NCBI RefSeq assembly: GCF_001598215.1
Contig: NZ_BCXJ01000004.1
Span: forward strand, 186,001-250,000
Source: Shouchella clausii
Lineage (GTDB): Bacteria > Bacillota > Bacilli > Bacillales > Bacillaceae_D
Direction: 5' to 3'
DNA: 64,000 nucleotides
The notes beneath the pieces are model-generated. The model was not told the origin of the DNA and searched no databases. It saw only the letters and a program-made list of their open reading frames with translations. A program made the position numbers and the translations under genes. Of this stretch, positions 1 to 11,100 are shown piece after piece (positions within the stretch are counted from its first letter, which is position 1; every line of letters starts with the position of its first letter).

Positions 1-564
1 CTTGAATGGCTGGCTAATGAAGGCGTTCTTCTTGAAGGCTTTCGCCAATTGGCAGACCTCCATGTATGGACAACCTTGTTTGGTGCCCCTTTCTCCAAGC
101 GAGCCTGGCAGCATATGGCCAATTTAGAACAGCATGGTTTGAATGATGGCATGTTGTTTTTACTAGCTGGCGCTGTCGATTGCAAACGTCTCGATGTTGC
201 AAGCCATTACGCCCTTACAAAGCAAGAAAAACGCTTAGCTGAAGAAGCAGGCTTGCCAGTTTGGCAACGACTTTCGTCAACAGCCTCAATCGGGGAAGCG
301 CATCGCGACTTAGCGCAAATTTCAAGCGAAATCGTTCGCTTTTATAGCGAGGCCGAACTTCCGCTCAGCCCGCTCTTACGTCGTTATGCCGAAAAACGTA
401 GACAGCTTGAGCCACTTTTGACAGGGGCTGATTTGCTTAAAGTTGGTTACCAACCAGGGCCTGCATTTTCACAATGGTTGCTCGAAATCGAATGCCTACA
501 ACTTGACGAACGTATTGCTACGAAAGACCAAGCGCTTGCTTGGATTGCTGAGAAACATAAATAA
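1..564 (+). CDS. tRNA nucleotidyltransferase/poly(A) polymerase family, C-terminal part
   Basis: The reading frame is open at the window edge, so the start and catalytic head lie outside; 187 residues are visible. The last 60 residues contain LLTGADLLKVGYQPGPAFSQ followed by a segment ending TKDQALAWI. This is the usual tail of class II CCA-adding and poly(A) polymerase-type enzymes (TGxDLxxxGxxPGP...TxxxAL). The preceding helical part fits the RNA-binding body. By family the protein would add nucleotides to tRNA 3' ends. Which subtype it is (plain CCA enzyme, or a DHH/CBS-containing relative) cannot be told from this fragment. It converges on fabF and ends at a shared hairpin terminator. Confidence 0.7.
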   Translation, partial: LEWLANEGVLLEGFRQLADLHVWTTLFGAPFSKRAWQHMANLEQHGLNDGMLFLLAGAVDCKRLDVASHYALTKQEKRLAEEAGLPVWQRLSSTASIGEAHRDLAQISSEIVRFYSEAELPLSPLLRRYAEKRRQLEPLLTGADLLKVGYQPGPAFSQWLLEIECLQLDERIATKDQALAWIAEKHK

Positions 565-590
565 AGAGGCTGGTGATGTCCAGCCTCTTT
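563..590. terminator. intrinsic terminator, bidirectional
   Basis: Perfect 11-bp stem AAAGAGGCTGG/CCAGCCTCTTT with a 6-nt loop, starting at the stop codon of the upstream plus-strand gene. Read on the minus strand it is followed by TTTATTTATG, so it can also stop fabF transcripts that first pass through the repeat next to it. Confidence 0.85.
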
Positions 591-686
591 TAGACTATAG
601 ACAGACGCTCCCATACGTCGTCGTTTGCCTCACTCATATAATCATTCTCAGCTTACTCGTCTAACAAGCGTTTTCTATCAGTCTAA
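591..686 (-). repeat. dispersed ~100-bp repeat, copy A
   Basis: Begins TAGACTATAGACAGACGCT and ends GCGTTTTCTATCAGTCTAA on the plus strand; the ends are imperfect inverted repeats. It lies between the fabF stop codon and the terminator hairpin. Related copies are at 24457, 26641, 47067 and 61094. No coding potential is seen. Confidence 0.75.
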
Positions 687-696
687 TTGGTGTGTT

Positions 697-1938
697 TTAT
701 TCAACCCATTTTTTAAATACGAGAGAGGCGTTGTGGCCGCCAAAGCCGAGTGAGTTGCTTAAAGCAACATGAACAGGTGCTTGTCTCGCTTCGTTTGGTA
801 CATAATCTAAGTCGCACTCTGGGTCTGGCGTTTCCAAGTTAATCGTCGGCGGGATGATCTCTTCATCAATTGCTTTCACCGAGAAAATGGCTTCCACTGC
901 TCCAGCCGCTCCAAGCAAGTGCCCTGTCATTGATTTTGTTGAACTTATTGCCAGTTTATAGGCGTGCTCGCCAAACACGGTTTTAATCGCCTTTGTTTCG
1001 TAAGGATCATTTAACTCCGTACTTGTTCCATGGGCATTAATGTAGCTAACTTCTTCAGGAGCTAGTCCAGCGTCGTCAATTGCTGCTTGCATGCTGCGCG
1101 CTCCTCCTTCTCCTTCGGGAGCAGGGCTGGTGACATGGAAGGCGTCCCCTGTTGAGCCATAGCCGACAATTTCCGCATAAATATGGGCGCCTCGCGCTTT
1201 TGCAGACTCTAAGCTTTCCAGAATTAATATGCCTGCTCCTTCGCCCATGACAAAACCGCTACGGTTGGCATCAAATGGCCTCGAAGCCGTTGTCGGGTCA
1301 TCGCTTGTTGTAATGGCTTTTGCTGATGAGAAACCAGCCACAGCCATATTGGTAATAGGGGCTTCACTTCCGCCTGTAATCATGATGTCAGCATTGCCTC
1401 GCTGTATCACTTTAAAGGCGTCCCCGATTGAATTTGTCCCTGATGCGCACGCCGTTACCGAGCACGAATTCGGGCCTTTTGCTCCTGTAAAGATCGACAC
1501 TTGCCCACTTGCCATATCTGGAATCATCATCGGCACGAAAAATGGGCTAACGCGGCGTTGACCCTTTTCTAAAAAGATGCGGAATTGATTTTCATACGTT
1601 TCCATCCCGCCAATACCTGAGCCAATCCAAACGCCAACACGATCAGCATTTTCAGCTGTAATTTCTAACCCGGCGTCCGCTAATGCTTCTTTGGCTGAAA
1701 CAACCGCAAACTGGGTAAAGCGATCCATTTTCCGAACTTCTTTACGATCAATCGCAACAGTCGGGTCAAAGTCAGCAATTTCTGCCGCCACTTTCATTGG
1801 AAAAGCATTAGCATCGATGCGGGTCAAATAGCCAATGCCCGACTTTCCTGCTTTTGCCTGCTTCCAAGATGTTTTTGCATTGAGCCCGAGCGGTGTAACC
1901 GCCCCAAGGCCTGTTACAACTACACGTCGTTTTTCCAC
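697..1938 (-). CDS. fabF: 3-oxoacyl-[acyl-carrier-protein] synthase II
   Basis: Condensing enzyme of type II fatty-acid elongation, joining malonyl-ACP to a growing acyl-ACP in the cytoplasm. The 413 residues match the family length. The catalytic triad is in place: Cys164 in TACASGTNS, His303 in [12 protein letters not shown], and His340 in [18 protein letters not shown]. The start is GTG, chosen because AAAGGAG lies nine bases upstream. It follows fabH after 49 bases, as in B. subtilis fabHA-fabF, so both should be driven by the FapR-controlled promoter upstream of fabH. A dispersed repeat and then a terminator follow the stop codon. Confidence 0.97.
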   Translation of the reverse strand: MEKRRVVVTGLGAVTPLGLNAKTSWKQAKAGKSGIGYLTRIDANAFPMKVAAEIADFDPTVAIDRKEVRKMDRFTQFAVVSAKEALADAGLEITAENADRVGVWIGSGIGGMETYENQFRIFLEKGQRRVSPFFVPMMIPDMASGQVSIFTGAKGPNSCSVTACASGTNSIGDAFKVIQRGNADIMITGGSEAPITNMAVAGFSSAKAITTSDDPTTASRPFDANRSGFVMGEGAGILILESLESAKARGAHIYAEIVGYGSTGDAFHVTSPAPEGEGGARSMQAAIDDAGLAPEEVSYINAHGTSTELNDPYETKAIKTVFGEHAYKLAISSTKSMTGHLLGAAGAVEAIFSVKAIDEEIIPPTINLETPDPECDLDYVPNEARQAPVHVALSNSLGFGGHNASLVFKKWVE

Positions 1939-1987
1939 TTTGTATCGCTCCTTTTCTTCTTCCTACTTTTCCATCATCAGCCTTTCG

Positions 1988-2923
1988 TTATCGGCCCCAG
2001 CGAATAGCCAACGAGCCCCACACTAGGCCTGCGCCAAAGCCGACGAGCACAATGACGTCTCCGTCTTTAATTTTTCCTTGTTCAACCTCTTCCACTAGCG
2101 CAATCGGGATCGAAGCAGCCGAAGTGTTTCCATATTTGTTTACATTTACGGACATTTTCTCACGGGGAAGTTCCAAACGTTCACGAGAGGCTTCCATTAT
2201 ACGAATATTCGCTTGATGGGGGACAAGAAAGTCGACATCTTCTTTTCCTAGGCCTGCTTTGCTTAATACGCGCAAAGAAGCATCTCCCATTTGCCGAACG
2301 GCGAATTTAAACACTTCTCGGCCATTCATTTCAATAAAAGGGCCTTTTTTGTTAATGTGCATGCCACCTGAACCGTCTGCGCCAAGATCAAAAGCGAGAA
2401 TGCCTTTATCCTCTGCTACCGGCCCAACGATCGCGGCTCCAGCCCCATCGCCAAACAAGACGGCGGTATTACGGTCTTCCATATTCACAAATTTTGTAAG
2501 TTTTTCAACACCGACAACAAGCACATGCTTATAGGCGCCTGTTTCAATAAATTGTTGAGCGGTAGCCACGCCATAAATAAAGCCTGCACAAGCTGCGCTA
2601 ATATCCATTGCTGCTGCTTGCTTTGCACCAAGGCGGTCTTGGATCATTGTCGAGACCGTTGGAAAAACCATGTCAGGCGTTACGGTCGCCACCAAAATTA
2701 AATCAATCTCTTCTGCTGAAAGCCTTGCAGCTTTTAAGGCGCTAAGCGCCGATTCATAAGCCATTTCAGATGTTTCCACACCTTCAGCAAAGCGTCTTTC
2801 TTTAATCCCAGTACGGCTTTTAATCCATTCGTCAGATGTATCTAAAAACTTTTCTAGATCATGGTTTGTGACACGTTTCTCCGGCACATAACGACCGAGC
2901 CCTAAAATTCCTGCCTTTGGCAT
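1988..2923 (-). CDS. fabH: 3-oxoacyl-[acyl-carrier-protein] synthase III
   Basis: Initiates fatty-acid synthesis by condensing an acyl-CoA primer with malonyl-ACP; in Bacillus it sets branched-chain starter choice. The protein has 311 residues starting [16 protein letters not shown]. The triad is Cys112 (ISAACAGF), His236 (VPHQANIRI) and Asn266 (KYGNTSAAS). I prefer this ATG over an in-frame one 42 codons upstream, because GGAAGGGG lies just before it and the longer version would run through the promoter and FapR operator. It is first gene of the fabH-fabF pair. Confidence 0.95.
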   Translation of the reverse strand: MPKAGILGLGRYVPEKRVTNHDLEKFLDTSDEWIKSRTGIKERRFAEGVETSEMAYESALSALKAARLSAEEIDLILVATVTPDMVFPTVSTMIQDRLGAKQAAAMDISAACAGFIYGVATAQQFIETGAYKHVLVVGVEKLTKFVNMEDRNTAVLFGDGAGAAIVGPVAEDKGILAFDLGADGSGGMHINKKGPFIEMNGREVFKFAVRQMGDASLRVLSKAGLGKEDVDFLVPHQANIRIMEASRERLELPREKMSVNVNKYGNTSAASIPIALVEEVEQGKIKDGDVIVLVGFGAGLVWGSLAIRWGR

Positions 2924-2963
2924 ACGCCTACCCCTTCCTACTTTTAAAAAAGACGAGTTTTTA

Positions 2964-2992
2964 AAATTAGTACCTGATCCTAATATTAGCAA
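2964..2992 (-). promoter_or_regulatory. fabH promoter with FapR operator
   Basis: The 17-bp sequence TTAGTACCTGATCCTAA at 2967-2983 closely matches the FapR operator known from B. subtilis (TTAGTACCTGATACTAA type). On the minus strand it sits in the spacer of a candidate sigma-A promoter, TTGCTA - 17 bp - TAATTT. FapR binding here would block transcription until malonyl-CoA relieves it. The promoter hexamers are an inference; the operator match is direct. Confidence 0.85.
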
Positions 2993-3118
2993 CCATTTTT
3001 GTTGCTGTCCAGAACGTTTTTGTCTAAATGATGGCGAGAACGGGCGCATGCCGTTTCACGATTACGGCGAATGGCTATACACTAATAAAAAACGAAAGGA
3101 ACAGAAGGAGGCGTAAAT

Positions 3119-3370
3119 ATGCGCAATAGCGAGCAAGACTTCTTCTCAACAATGATGTTTGGCCCAAGGCCGCCAAGACAAAGCGAACCAATTAAACAAG
3201 AAGCGGAACCAGCGCCAGAAGCGACAGATGAAGTAGACAACACAAGCCAGCTCGTTCAAATTATTGCCCTGATCCAAGCAATTTCCCCTATTATTGAACA
3301 AGTCAAACCTGTCATTGGCGCGGCTAAAGAATTTTGGCAGAGCAAAAAAGAAACGAAAGAGAGCGATTAG
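3119..3370 (+). CDS. small hypothetical protein (YjzB position)
   Basis: 83 residues, not recognised by sequence. The first 40 residues are proline- and acid-rich and look disordered. The rest forms a hydrophobic or amphipathic helix (LVQIIALIQAISPIIEQVKP) with a charged tail, which could be a weak membrane or protein contact. A strong ribosome site (AGAAGGAGG) precedes the ATG. It lies divergent from fabH and convergent with comZ, in the place where B. subtilis has yjzB; whether it is that gene's homologue is not established. Confidence 0.7.
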   Translation: MRNSEQDFFSTMMFGPRPPRQSEPIKQEAEPAPEATDEVDNTSQLVQIIALIQAISPIIEQVKPVIGAAKEFWQSKKETKESD

Positions 3371-3386
3371 CTCGTGTCCATTTCAT

Positions 3387-3411
3387 CCATCAATGCGTAA
3401 ACCATTGGTGG
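3387..3411 (+). terminator. possible terminator hairpin
   Basis: CCATCAATG and CATTGGTGG pair over 9 bp (one G-U) around a 6-nt loop. They are followed by a weak T-rich stretch (ATCATTTCTTCC) just after the preceding small gene. Confidence 0.45.
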
Positions 3412-3565
3412 ATCATTTCTTCCTTCCAAACTTTCGTTCTGTCTCTGTTTCATCATAGGGGTGACAGCAAGCGCACACATCCTTTATATCAGCCTGCTTT
3501 AGCACTTCGCTCTGTAATGCTTGTACAAACCTGTGTACTAGTTTGCGCTTACCGGTTATACTTTA

Positions 3566-3748
3566 TCATTCCTGCTCGTTTAACCCAAGTTCATACGCTT
3601 CATTCATGGCATTAAGCAACAATGCAAGCAGCGGCTGCAATTCATCCATTGTTACTTCTATGCCTTTGCCTTCTAGCAATTTTCGCGCTTCAGGTACGTG
3701 CTTCATGGCGATTTCCATAAATTTTAAATTTCTTTCGTGCTGTTCCAT
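3566..3748 (-). CDS. comZ: ComG operon repressor ComZ
   Basis: 60 residues. The overall pattern matches B. subtilis ComZ, a small helical protein that represses the comG competence operon: an N-terminal helix with the motif LKFMEIAMKHVPEARKLLE, then GIEVTMDELQPLLALLLNAM and EAYELG. AAGGGG lies eight bases before the ATG. It keeps the neighbourhood of fabH and yjaUV seen in B. subtilis, but the usual upstream partner med is absent and prfC sits there instead. Confidence 0.88.
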   Translation of the reverse strand: MEQHERNLKFMEIAMKHVPEARKLLEGKGIEVTMDELQPLLALLLNAMNEAYELGLNEQE

Positions 3749-3853
3749 TTAAATAACCCCTTTTTATGTATTCTCTTTTAAGATAACTGAACGGTTGCTC
3801 GATGGCAAGGACTGAACGATTTGCTTTTCGAAGATGAAAGCAGGGCTGTTTCT

Positions 3854-3862
3854 TGCTATAAT
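3854..3862 (+). promoter_or_regulatory. prfC promoter, extended -10
   Basis: TGC-TATAAT forms a perfect extended -10 about 30 bp before the prfC start codon; no good -35 hexamer is seen 17 bp upstream, as is common for extended -10 promoters. Confidence 0.6.
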
Positions 3863-3893
3863 GGAAAAATCGATTTGGAAATGAGGTTGATTC

Positions 3894-5501
<1,608 letters not shown>

Positions 5502-5507
5502 ATAGAA

Positions 5508-5546
5508 AGAACGGCAGTTGCCTTTTTCTCAACTGCCGTTTTTCTA
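5508..5546. terminator. intrinsic terminator, bidirectional
   Basis: AACGGCAGTTG pairs with CAACTGCCGTT around a short loop and is followed by TTTTCT. It lies between convergent prfC and yjaV and has T-rich tails on both strands. Confidence 0.85.
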
Positions 5547-5555
5547 TTATTATCG

Positions 5556-6395
5556 TCAATGATTTGTGTTTGGATGCTTAGCTGCCATGCTCTTTGTTTC
5601 ATCGTACATCGCTGTAAGTTTTTTTTGGCTTTGCCATTTTTCGTTGGCGAGTTGGTATTTTTTAATGCCCTCTGCTAAAGAAGTCCGTGGAAAAAAGCCT
5701 AGTAGTTCATGGGCTTTTTGATAATCAAGGCCATTGCTATCCCCTATCTGGTCAAACGGATTGAATGTGCCGCTACCTAAATGAATCGTATGGTGTCCGC
5801 TGTCAATCGCCAGCGCTGCAGCTAAAGCGTTTGTCACATCGTCAATATAGAGAAGATCATGCATGGATTCCGTTTTGCCTGTTCCATCCTCATAAGAAAC
5901 GAACTGTCTACCGAATTTTAAGTCGTAAGGTTGATGCAGTCCGTAAACAGTCGGCAAACGGATAATCACAGCGGCAAACCCCGTTTTTGTACAAGCCGCG
6001 CGAATTTTCTCTTCTTGCGCCAACATCACTTCCCCATATTCAGTCACTGGCTGTATCCGCCATTCACCGCTATTCTCGTAAACATCCGTCGTTGACAAAA
6101 ACACAAATAAACAGTCAGACTGGCACTGGCGTAAAACCGCTTCTAAAGCATCCCGATTTTCATTATTGGCTGCATAAACCACCACATCCGCATCACCAAA
6201 ATCAGCCTGTTCAATCTGTGTTTGCAAAAAGGTGAAGTGGGCATTGCGGCCAAGCTCCATTTCTAACGTAAGTTTCAACTCGCTACGCTTTTCTAATGAA
6301 TCAACAGCCGTTACGAAACAGCCTTCATCAAGCAACTTCCGCGCCAAATGGAAGCCAATAAACCCAAGCCCTCCCGCAATTTTGACATGCTTCAC
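5556..6395 (-). CDS. yjaV: NAD-dependent epimerase/dehydratase (YjaV-like)
   Basis: Extended short-chain dehydrogenase. The N-terminus KIAGGLGFIGFHLARKL is a Rossmann GxxGxxG loop (GGLGFIG), an acidic residue ends strand 2 (TAVDSLE), and a YxxxK-like stretch (YGEVMLAQEEK) follows. About 279 residues with a GTG start, chosen because AAGGGGAGACAAGG precedes it; a longer in-frame ATG version would overlap the end of yjaU. The substrate is unknown. It follows yjaU after 46 bases in the same order as in B. subtilis, so the pair is probably co-transcribed. Confidence 0.75.
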   Translation of the reverse strand: MKHVKIAGGLGFIGFHLARKLLDEGCFVTAVDSLEKRSELKLTLEMELGRNAHFTFLQTQIEQADFGDADVVVYAANNENRDALEAVLRQCQSDCLFVFLSTTDVYENSGEWRIQPVTEYGEVMLAQEEKIRAACTKTGFAAVIIRLPTVYGLHQPYDLKFGRQFVSYEDGTGKTESMHDLLYIDDVTNALAAALAIDSGHHTIHLGSGTFNPFDQIGDSNGLDYQKAHELLGFFPRTSLAEGIKKYQLANEKWQSQKKLTAMYDETKSMAAKHPNTNH

Positions 6396-6441
6396 CGTCC
6401 TTGTCTCCCCTTTCCTAATCGATCTCGTCATCTTCGAACTT

Positions 6442-7134
6442 TCAATGGAAAGAAGCAAAAAAGGAAGCCATTTGCTTGCTTAACTCAACTGGGTTTTGTA
6501 AAGAAGCTAAAAAGTAATAGTCTGCATATTGGGCGCTTGATAGGTTGGTCGGTTGCGCAGTTGCTTCAGAAAATAATTGATAAATACGCGTTGCTGCAAG
6601 TGGGCGGTTGCTATCTATTAAGCGCTGCTGCTGGTCAATAGCCCGCAAGTATGCGACATCGATTTGTCCGTTTATCTTGTATGCTGCTTTGACTTCCTTT
6701 AAAAAGCGTTTGCCAGCTAATTCGTCTTTTTTGATCGCTTGAAAGGCCGCTTCTAATGACAACACTGGCTTGATAAAAGCAGCAGCCCTCACTTCAAGTG
6801 TTGCATCCGCTAATAGTTGTTTGGCAATTAGTGCACTCGCCCCTTCAGCACAAATAAAAATCCGTTTATTCACTGTTTCTTGTTTTAAAAAAAGGGAAAT
6901 GACCTGTCTAGCATGAGCAACCGCTTTTGGCGAACCCCAATGTGCTTTTAGGCGAAAGGCTGTTAATACTGTGTAACCTTTTTCTATCAGGCTGTTTGCA
7001 AGCACACGTGCCTTTTCTTTATAAGGAGAGTCGTCGTCCGCCATCACAAACACCGCATACCCATTTGGACGCTCTGGCAAGCTATAACTGTACGTATATC
7101 CACTAAGGTCAATATAGCGAACATAGACGGGCAT
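6442..7134 (-). CDS. yjaU: putative alpha/beta-hydrolase-like protein (YjaU-like)
   Basis: 230 residues. An alternating strand/helix pattern with FICAEGASALIAKQLL suggests an alpha/beta-hydrolase fold in which the nucleophile elbow is GASAL rather than GxSxG. The segment YAVFVMADDDSPYKEKARVLANSL would be an early strand and helix. Function is unknown. AGGAGAG lies seven bases before the ATG. It sits between the arginine operon and yjaV, the same order as in B. subtilis, which is the main reason for the YjaU label. Confidence 0.6.
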   Translation of the reverse strand: MPVYVRYIDLSGYTYSYSLPERPNGYAVFVMADDDSPYKEKARVLANSLIEKGYTVLTAFRLKAHWGSPKAVAHARQVISLFLKQETVNKRIFICAEGASALIAKQLLADATLEVRAAAFIKPVLSLEAAFQAIKKDELAGKRFLKEVKAAYKINGQIDVAYLRAIDQQQRLIDSNRPLAATRIYQLFSEATAQPTNLSSAQYADYYFLASLQNPVELSKQMASFFASFH

Positions 7135-7208
7135 TCTGTATCTCTCCTGCTTTTATTCGTCGTTATTCTATTCTATGTGCAAGATGGAAAAAAAGAGCAG
7201 GCTGAAAA

Positions 7209-7227
7209 CAAGAAAACACCTTTTCTT
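7209..7227 (-). terminator. weak terminator after argF
   Basis: On the minus strand AAGAAAA-GGTG-TTTTCTT forms a short A/T-rich hairpin followed by GTTTTC. It is a weak candidate for the end of the arginine operon. Confidence 0.35.
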
Positions 7228-7245
7228 ATTCCAAAGCATGTGCGA

Positions 7246-8190
7246 TTAACGGATAAGGGCGGTCAAAATCGCTTTCTGCACATGAAGGCGGTTTTCTGCT
7301 TGGTCATAAATAGCTGAATGTGGGCCATCAATAACGTCAGCGGTTACTTCTTCGCCTCGATGGGCAGGCAAGCAATGCAAGAAAAGATAATTGTCTTTGG
7401 CTCCCTTTGCCAACTTATGATTGACTTGGTAAGGAGCTAGCGCTTCTGCTCTGCTCGTTTGCTCTTGCTCGTAGCCCATGCTTGCCCATACGTCCGTATA
7501 AAGAACGTCAGCGTCTGCCACGGCTGCTTCGGGGTCATTTGTGCTCACCAGCTTGGCACCTGTTTGCAAAGCCGCTTCTTTCGCTTTAGCAAAAATCGCT
7601 TGATCAACTTCATAACCTTTCGGGGTAGCTACTGTGACATCCAAGCCCGTTTTGGCGCCTACAGCAAGAAGGGAATGAGCAACATTGTTGCCGTCGCCAA
7701 TATAGACAAGTTTTTTTCCAGCTAGTGTACCTTTATGTTCAATGATGGTCAATGCGTCTGCCAGCGCCTGACAAGGATGGAAAGCATCTGTTAAGGCGTT
7801 AATAACCGGTACAGAAGAATGCTTTGCAAATTCAGCCACTTTCTTATGGGAGTTCGTGCGGATCATGATCGCATCTACATAACGAGAAAGTACATTGGCC
7901 GTGTCTTTCACAGGTTCTCCTCTGCCTATTTGCAAATCGCGACTGCTAAGAAAGAGGGCATGGCCGCCTAATTGCGTCATTCCAACTTCAAAGGAAACGC
8001 GTGTACGCGTCGATGCATTTTCAAAAATCATCCCAAGTGATTTGCCAGCAAGAAGAGCGTGAGCCTCCCCCTTTTTCAAGGCTGCTTTTAACGCTTTAGC
8101 CTCTTCTAACAGCTGGGCTACTTCCGTTGGCGTAAAGTCAAGTAGCGTAAGCAAGTGTTTCCCCGTCAACTTTGTTTTTACTGTCTCCAT
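7246..8190 (-). CDS. argF: ornithine carbamoyltransferase
   Basis: Joins carbamoyl phosphate to ornithine to give citrulline. 314 residues. The carbamoyl-phosphate motif STRTR is within FENASTRTRVSFEVGM. HPCQALADALT and FLHCLPAHRGEE are the ornithine-side motifs. The ATG with METVKTKL is preferred over a longer in-frame ATG because GGGGAG lies upstream inside the last codons of carB. It starts one base after the carB stop codon, which suggests translational coupling. It is the last gene of the arg operon, taking carbamoyl phosphate from CarAB made beside it. Confidence 0.97.
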   Translation of the reverse strand: METVKTKLTGKHLLTLLDFTPTEVAQLLEEAKALKAALKKGEAHALLAGKSLGMIFENASTRTRVSFEVGMTQLGGHALFLSSRDLQIGRGEPVKDTANVLSRYVDAIMIRTNSHKKVAEFAKHSSVPVINALTDAFHPCQALADALTIIEHKGTLAGKKLVYIGDGNNVAHSLLAVGAKTGLDVTVATPKGYEVDQAIFAKAKEAALQTGAKLVSTNDPEAAVADADVLYTDVWASMGYEQEQTSRAEALAPYQVNHKLAKGAKDNYLFLHCLPAHRGEEVTADVIDGPHSAIYDQAENRLHVQKAILTALIR

Positions 8191-8191
8191 G

Positions 8192-11100
8192 TTAATTCGT
8201 CTCCCCTGCCATTTCCGTTTTTCGCAAGCGATGCCATTCTTGGATTGGCTTGCAGCTTTTTTTCGATTGCTCAAAATAAGCAAGCATTGCTGTGGCTGTC
8301 TCTTTTGCTGAGATCACGGTCAATTGTTTGGCCAGTGCTGCCATTCGCATATTTGCTCCGTCACGCTTGCCAAGAGGCGGCACGCTGATTAGCGCACACG
8401 CATGGGGGCTTTCTACCCACTTGGTAAAATCGTCTTCTACTAACTTACACCCTACTTCTTCTAGTTTCTGCAAAATCTCAGAAAAATCGTGCTTATGCTC
8501 ATCGGCAAGGGCCACAAAAACCGATTTTTCTGTCCTTGGTTTATACAAAGAGATTGGTTCTTCAAAGGGAGCAAACACTTTGGCAAACGCTTCTTCTACA
8601 CTTTCACCTATCATGAGCAGCTCTCCAGTCGACTTCATTTCCGCACCAAGAAGTGGATCGAGCCCCGCTAATTTGCTGTATGAAAACACCGGTGCTTTTA
8701 CGGCAACAAAATCGCCTTGTTTTTTCGGGGGAGCTAGCTCATTGATGGAACAGCCTAGCATGAGCTTCACTGCTTGTTCGACAAATGGCTCTCCGTAAAT
8801 TTTGGCAAGCAGCGGTACTGTCCGTGATGCCCGAGGATTGACTTCAATCACATAATAGCGGTCGCCGGCAACAACAAACTGAATATTAAAGAGGCCACGA
8901 AAGTGAACGCCAGTCGCTATTTTTTTCGCCGCTTCTTCCAATTGTGTCAACATATCTGCCGATAAAGTATGGGGCGGTGTAACGGCCGTACTGTCGCCTG
9001 AATGGACACCCGCTTTTTCGACATGTTCAAACATGCCAGCTATCCGGATTGATTTGCCGTCTGTTAATACATCGACATCGACTTCGATTCCTTCAATGAA
9101 ATGGTCAATCAATAATGGAAACAAACCGCTGTACTCATGGTTTTGTAAATAAGAAGTCAGCTCCCTTTCACTAGAAACAAGCGCCATCCCTTGCCCGCCA
9201 ATAACATAAGAAGGGCGGAGAAGTACTGGATAGCCCGTTGCCTTAGCACGGCAGCAGGCGTCTTCCAAATCATTGGCTGTTTCGCCAGGAATATGGGGGA
9301 CGCCAATGTTGTTCATAAATGCATAAAAACGTTCTCTGTCTTCAAGCATGTCAATCGTATCAGCAGATACGCCAAGAACAGGGAGGCCAGCTTCCTCAAG
9401 CTCCTGCACTAATTTAATTCCTGTTTGCCCGCCTAATGTAACAATGACGCCTTCTGGCTGTTCCAACGCGCAAACGGCGTATACGTCTTCAAAAGAGAGT
9501 GGCTCAAAGTATAGTCTATCTGCGGTGGCATAATCGGTGCTTACTGTTTCAGGATTGTTGTTCATAATGATTGCTTCATAGCCTTGTTTGCGAACCGCTT
9601 TAGCGCCATGGACTGAACAATAATCAAACTCAATCCCTTGGCCGATGCGGATTGGTCCTGAGCCAATAATGAGCACTTTTTTCTGCCCACTCGGCATGGC
9701 TTCGTTTTCTCCGCAATAACTCGAATAAAAGTAAGGAGTTGCCGCTTCAAATTCAGCAGCGCATGTGTCAACCATTTTATAGGCTGGCTTTATTCCCCAA
9801 TCGATCCGTTTTGCTGTCACTTTTTCCTTTGGCGCCCCTAAGTAACAGGCGATTGTTTCATCCGAGAAACCAGCCATTTTTAACCGGTGCAGCGTTTCTT
9901 TTGAAAGGGATTCGAGCGATAGCTGCTTTGTTTCTTTTTCTAAGTGCACCAGCTTTTCGAACTTCTTCAAGAAAAACATATCGATGTTTGTTTTCTCATG
10001 GAGGTTGGCACATGTTTCACCACGGCGCAAAAGCTCAAATAGCGCAAACAACCTAGCGTCGTCCGCTTGGAGGACGTGCTGCCAGAGCTCCTTTTCCCCG
10101 CTGCCGGTGAGCACCGGCATTTCCAAGCCGGCTACATCAATTTCCAAGGAGCGAATCGCTTTTTGGACAGCTGCTTCAAACGAACGTTCAATCGCCATCA
10201 CTTCACCAGTTGCTTTCATTTGCGTACCAAGCTTGCGGTTAGCTGTAAAAAATTTATCAAATGGCCAGCGCGGGAATTTGACAATGCAATAATCTAAGCT
10301 AGGCTCGAAACTGGCATATGTATAGCCAGTCACGGGATTTTTTAATTCATGCAAATAGTAGCCAATCGATAGTTTTGCCGCCATTCGGGCAATCGGATAG
10401 CCTGTTGCTTTTGAAGCAAGGGCCGACGACCTGCTGACACGAGGGTTGACTTCAATTAAATAGTAACGGTCGCTGTTCGGGTCAAGGGCAAATTGAATGT
10501 TGCAGCCGCCAATGATCCCTAAAGCGCGGATAATTTTTAAAGACGCGGCACGCAGCATTTGGTAGTCTTTGTCGGTAAGGGTTTGCGATGGCGCTACGAC
10601 AATGGAATCGCCTGTATGAATGCCGACAGGATCAATGTTTTCCATGTTACAAACTGTAATGCACGTGTCGTTTTCATCACGCATGACTTCATATTCAATT
10701 TCTTTAAAGCCAGCGATGCTTTTTTCAATCAAACATTGGCTTATCGGGCTTTGGGCAAGCCCATTTTCTACGATTGCTTTTAACTCTTTTTCACAATCGG
10801 CGATCCCGCCCCCTGCACCACCAAGCGTATAAGCTGGACGGACAATGATCGGATAGCCAGCTTGTTCAGCAAAGCGAAGCGCTTCAGACGCACTATGGAC
10901 AATTTCACTATTAGGCACCGGCTCGTTTAATTGATGCATTAAAGCACGAAATTGCTCACGGTCTTCCCCTTTTTGGATCGATTCAATCGGCGTGCCAAGC
11001 AGTTCGACGCCATAGGCGGCGAGCAAACCTTGCTCATGAAGCTTCAAGGCGAGATTTAAACCTGTTTGCCCGCCTAGCGTCGCCAACAGCCCATCAGGTT

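Noticed and set aside
591-686. Group IIC intron or its remnant next to terminators
   Set aside because: Such introns target terminator hairpins, but the element is far too short, has no domain V-like sequence or reverse transcriptase, and lies on the 5' side of the hairpin in the direction of transcription.
8292-8798. 168-codon open frame on the plus strand
   Set aside because: Antisense to carB, no ribosome site and no family resemblance; a by-product of codon use in carB.
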